This document shows positions 62,901 through 64,000 of a DNA stretch of 64,000 bases, piece after piece. The stretch is from contig CAMDTW010000627.1 of assembly GCA_945910005.1 (NCBI GenBank), forward strand, positions 62,001 through 126,000, read 5' to 3'. Numbering within the stretch: position 1 is the stretch's first letter; each line of letters begins with the position of its first letter. This stretch comes from Isoperla grammatica. Taxonomy: Eukaryota; Arthropoda; Insecta; Plecoptera; Perlodidae. The notes under the pieces were generated by a model. The model ran no database searches and had not been told where the DNA came from. It saw only the letters and a program-made list of their open reading frames with translations. A program made the position numbers and the translations under genes.

Positions 62901-64000
62901 GCTCTCGTCACTCCACCATACCTGCGGCCCTCTTTGCAATCAAAACGCCTAACAATCTCCCCAATGTGGCTCTCGTCAAACCTTCATACTTGCGGCCCTC
63001 TTTGCAATCAAAGCGCTTAACAATCTCCTTAATGTGGCTCTCGTCACACCGTCATACTTGCGGCCCTCTTTGCAATCCAAGCGCCTTACAATCTCCCCAA
63101 TGTGGCTCTCGCCACTCCGTCATACTTGCGGCCCTCTTTGCGATCCAAGCGCCTAACAATCTCCCCAATGTGGTTCTCGCCACTCCGTCATACTTGCGGC
63201 CCTCTTTTCAATCCAAGCGCCTAACAATCTCCCCAATGTGGCTCTCGTCACTTTGTCATACTTGCGGCCCTCTTTGCAATCCAAGCGCCTTACCATCTCC
63301 CCGATGTGGTTCTCGTCACTCCGTCATACTTGCGGCCCTCTTTGCCATCCAAGCGCCTAACAATCTCCCCAATGTGGCTCTCGTCAAACCGTAATGCTTG
63401 CGGCCCTCTTTGCAATCCAAGCGCCTCACAATCTCCCCAAGGTGGCAATTTCACTCAGTCACTCTTGCGGCCCTCTTTGCAATCCAAGCGCCTAACAATC
63501 TCCCCAATGTGGCTCTCGCCTTTCCGTCATACTTGCGGCCCTCTTTGCAATCCAAGCGCCTAACAATCTCACCAATGTGGCTCTCGTCACACCGTCACAC
63601 TTGCGGCCGTCTTTGCAATCCAAGCGCCTAACAATCTCCCCAATGTGGCTCTCGCCACTCCGTCATACTTGCGGCCCTCTTTGCAATCCAAGCGCCTAAC
63701 AATCTCCCCAAAGTGGCCCTCGTCACACCGTCATACTTTTAGCCCTCTTTGCAATACAAGCGTTTAACAATCTCTCCAATGTGGCTCTCGTCACTCCACC
63801 ATACTTGCGGCCCTCTTTGCAATCCAAGTGCCTAACATCTCCCTAATGTGGCTCTCGCCACTCCGCCATACTTGCGGCCCTCTTTGCAATCCAAGCGCCT
63901 AACAATCTCCCTAATGTGGCTCTCGCCACTCCGTCATACTTGCGGCCCTCTTTGCAATCCAAGCGCATAACAATCTCCCCAATATGGCTCTTTGCAATCA
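50956..64000 (+). repeat. 68-bp satellite array, sixth block (runs off the window)
   Basis: Thirteen kilobases of monomers without an island. 52212-56330 is repeated at 57500-61618 (offset 5,288), so a roughly 5.3-kb unit is present twice in near-tandem. 62300-64000 repeats 25540-27240. 40-bp and 31-bp monomers recur at matching places in each copy. The array is cut by the window end, so its full length is unknown. No genes. Confidence 0.95.
57500..61618 (+). repeat. 4.1-kb segment repeated from 52212-56330
   Basis: Constant offset of 5,288 bp, including the tandem 31-bp monomers near 60334 and 60568. The ends lie near 57500, where a ctctgtgcaatcc monomer joins, and near 61618. It also overlaps sequence matching the 33-34 kb and 47-48 kb regions, so it derives from the same larger unit but lacks the island. 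Confidence 0.82.

Noticed and set aside
25190..63631. Many overlapping open frames of 60-266 codons on both strands of the 68-bp array, with words such as HTCGPLCNPSA and RRLDCKEGRKYDGV.
   Set aside because: They are translations of a stop-poor 68-bp monomer. Since 68 is not a multiple of three, each frame cycles through three readings every 204 bases. Frames occur on both strands and break at shortened monomers, so there is no sign of coding selection.
15401..64000. A CRISPR array, suggested by regular short repeats.
   Set aside because: The repeats are continuous 68-bp monomers without unique spacers, and the element, tRNA-like and satellite content is eukaryotic.

Overview
This window is repeat-dominated eukaryotic nuclear DNA, most likely from an arthropod or similar invertebrate; that rests on an insect-style Ty3/gypsy retrotransposon and tRNA-like SINE-type sequences, and the species cannot be told. 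I see no host protein-coding gene. The only convincing coding sequences are gag and pol of one LTR retrotransposon.

Layout. (1) 1-15404: an AT-rich satellite with a 289-bp monomer (about 53 copies, all in one orientation). It is organised as a higher-order repeat (HOR) whose fullest version is a 15-monomer, 4334-bp unit, followed by shortened or rearranged versions. (2) 15401-16330: abrupt switch, through the shared tetranucleotide caat, to an unrelated and more GC-rich satellite with a 68-bp monomer. (3) 16331-25344: a 9014-bp, apparently intact Ty3/gypsy-type element inserted into the 68-bp array on the minus strand. It has two 2.23-kb LTRs that are nearly identical, a tRNA-Lys-type primer binding site, a polypurine tract, gag, pol in the -1 frame (protease, reverse transcriptase, RNase H, integrase), no env, and a 4-bp target duplication (GTGC). 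(4) 25345-64000: the 68-bp satellite continues to the end of the window, interrupted four times by a 1.22-kb non-satellite island (30490, 35429, 42485, 49738). Each island carries two diverged tRNA-like modules with A-box-like and B-box motifs followed by T-runs.

The islands appear to have multiplied together with the surrounding satellite. Islands 1 and 3 lie in a 2.7-kb segment repeated 11,995 bp apart, and islands 2 and 4 in a 9.3-kb segment repeated 14,309 bp apart. Further segmental repeats occur at offsets of 5,288, about 11.5 kb and 36,760 bp. Recurrent shortened monomers (40 bp and 31 bp) serve as landmarks for these larger units.

How the parts may relate (inference): two satellites meet at a sharp edge, a young retrotransposon sits near that edge, and segments carrying potential Pol III start sites have been amplified by unequal exchange. 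This fits pericentromeric, subtelomeric or sex-chromosome heterochromatin. The most unusual element is the satellite plus Pol III-like island unit. Long open frames across the 68-bp array are a by-product of a stop-poor monomer whose length is not a multiple of three, and they are not annotated as genes. Repeat boundaries were read by eye and are approximate to tens of bases unless stated otherwise.
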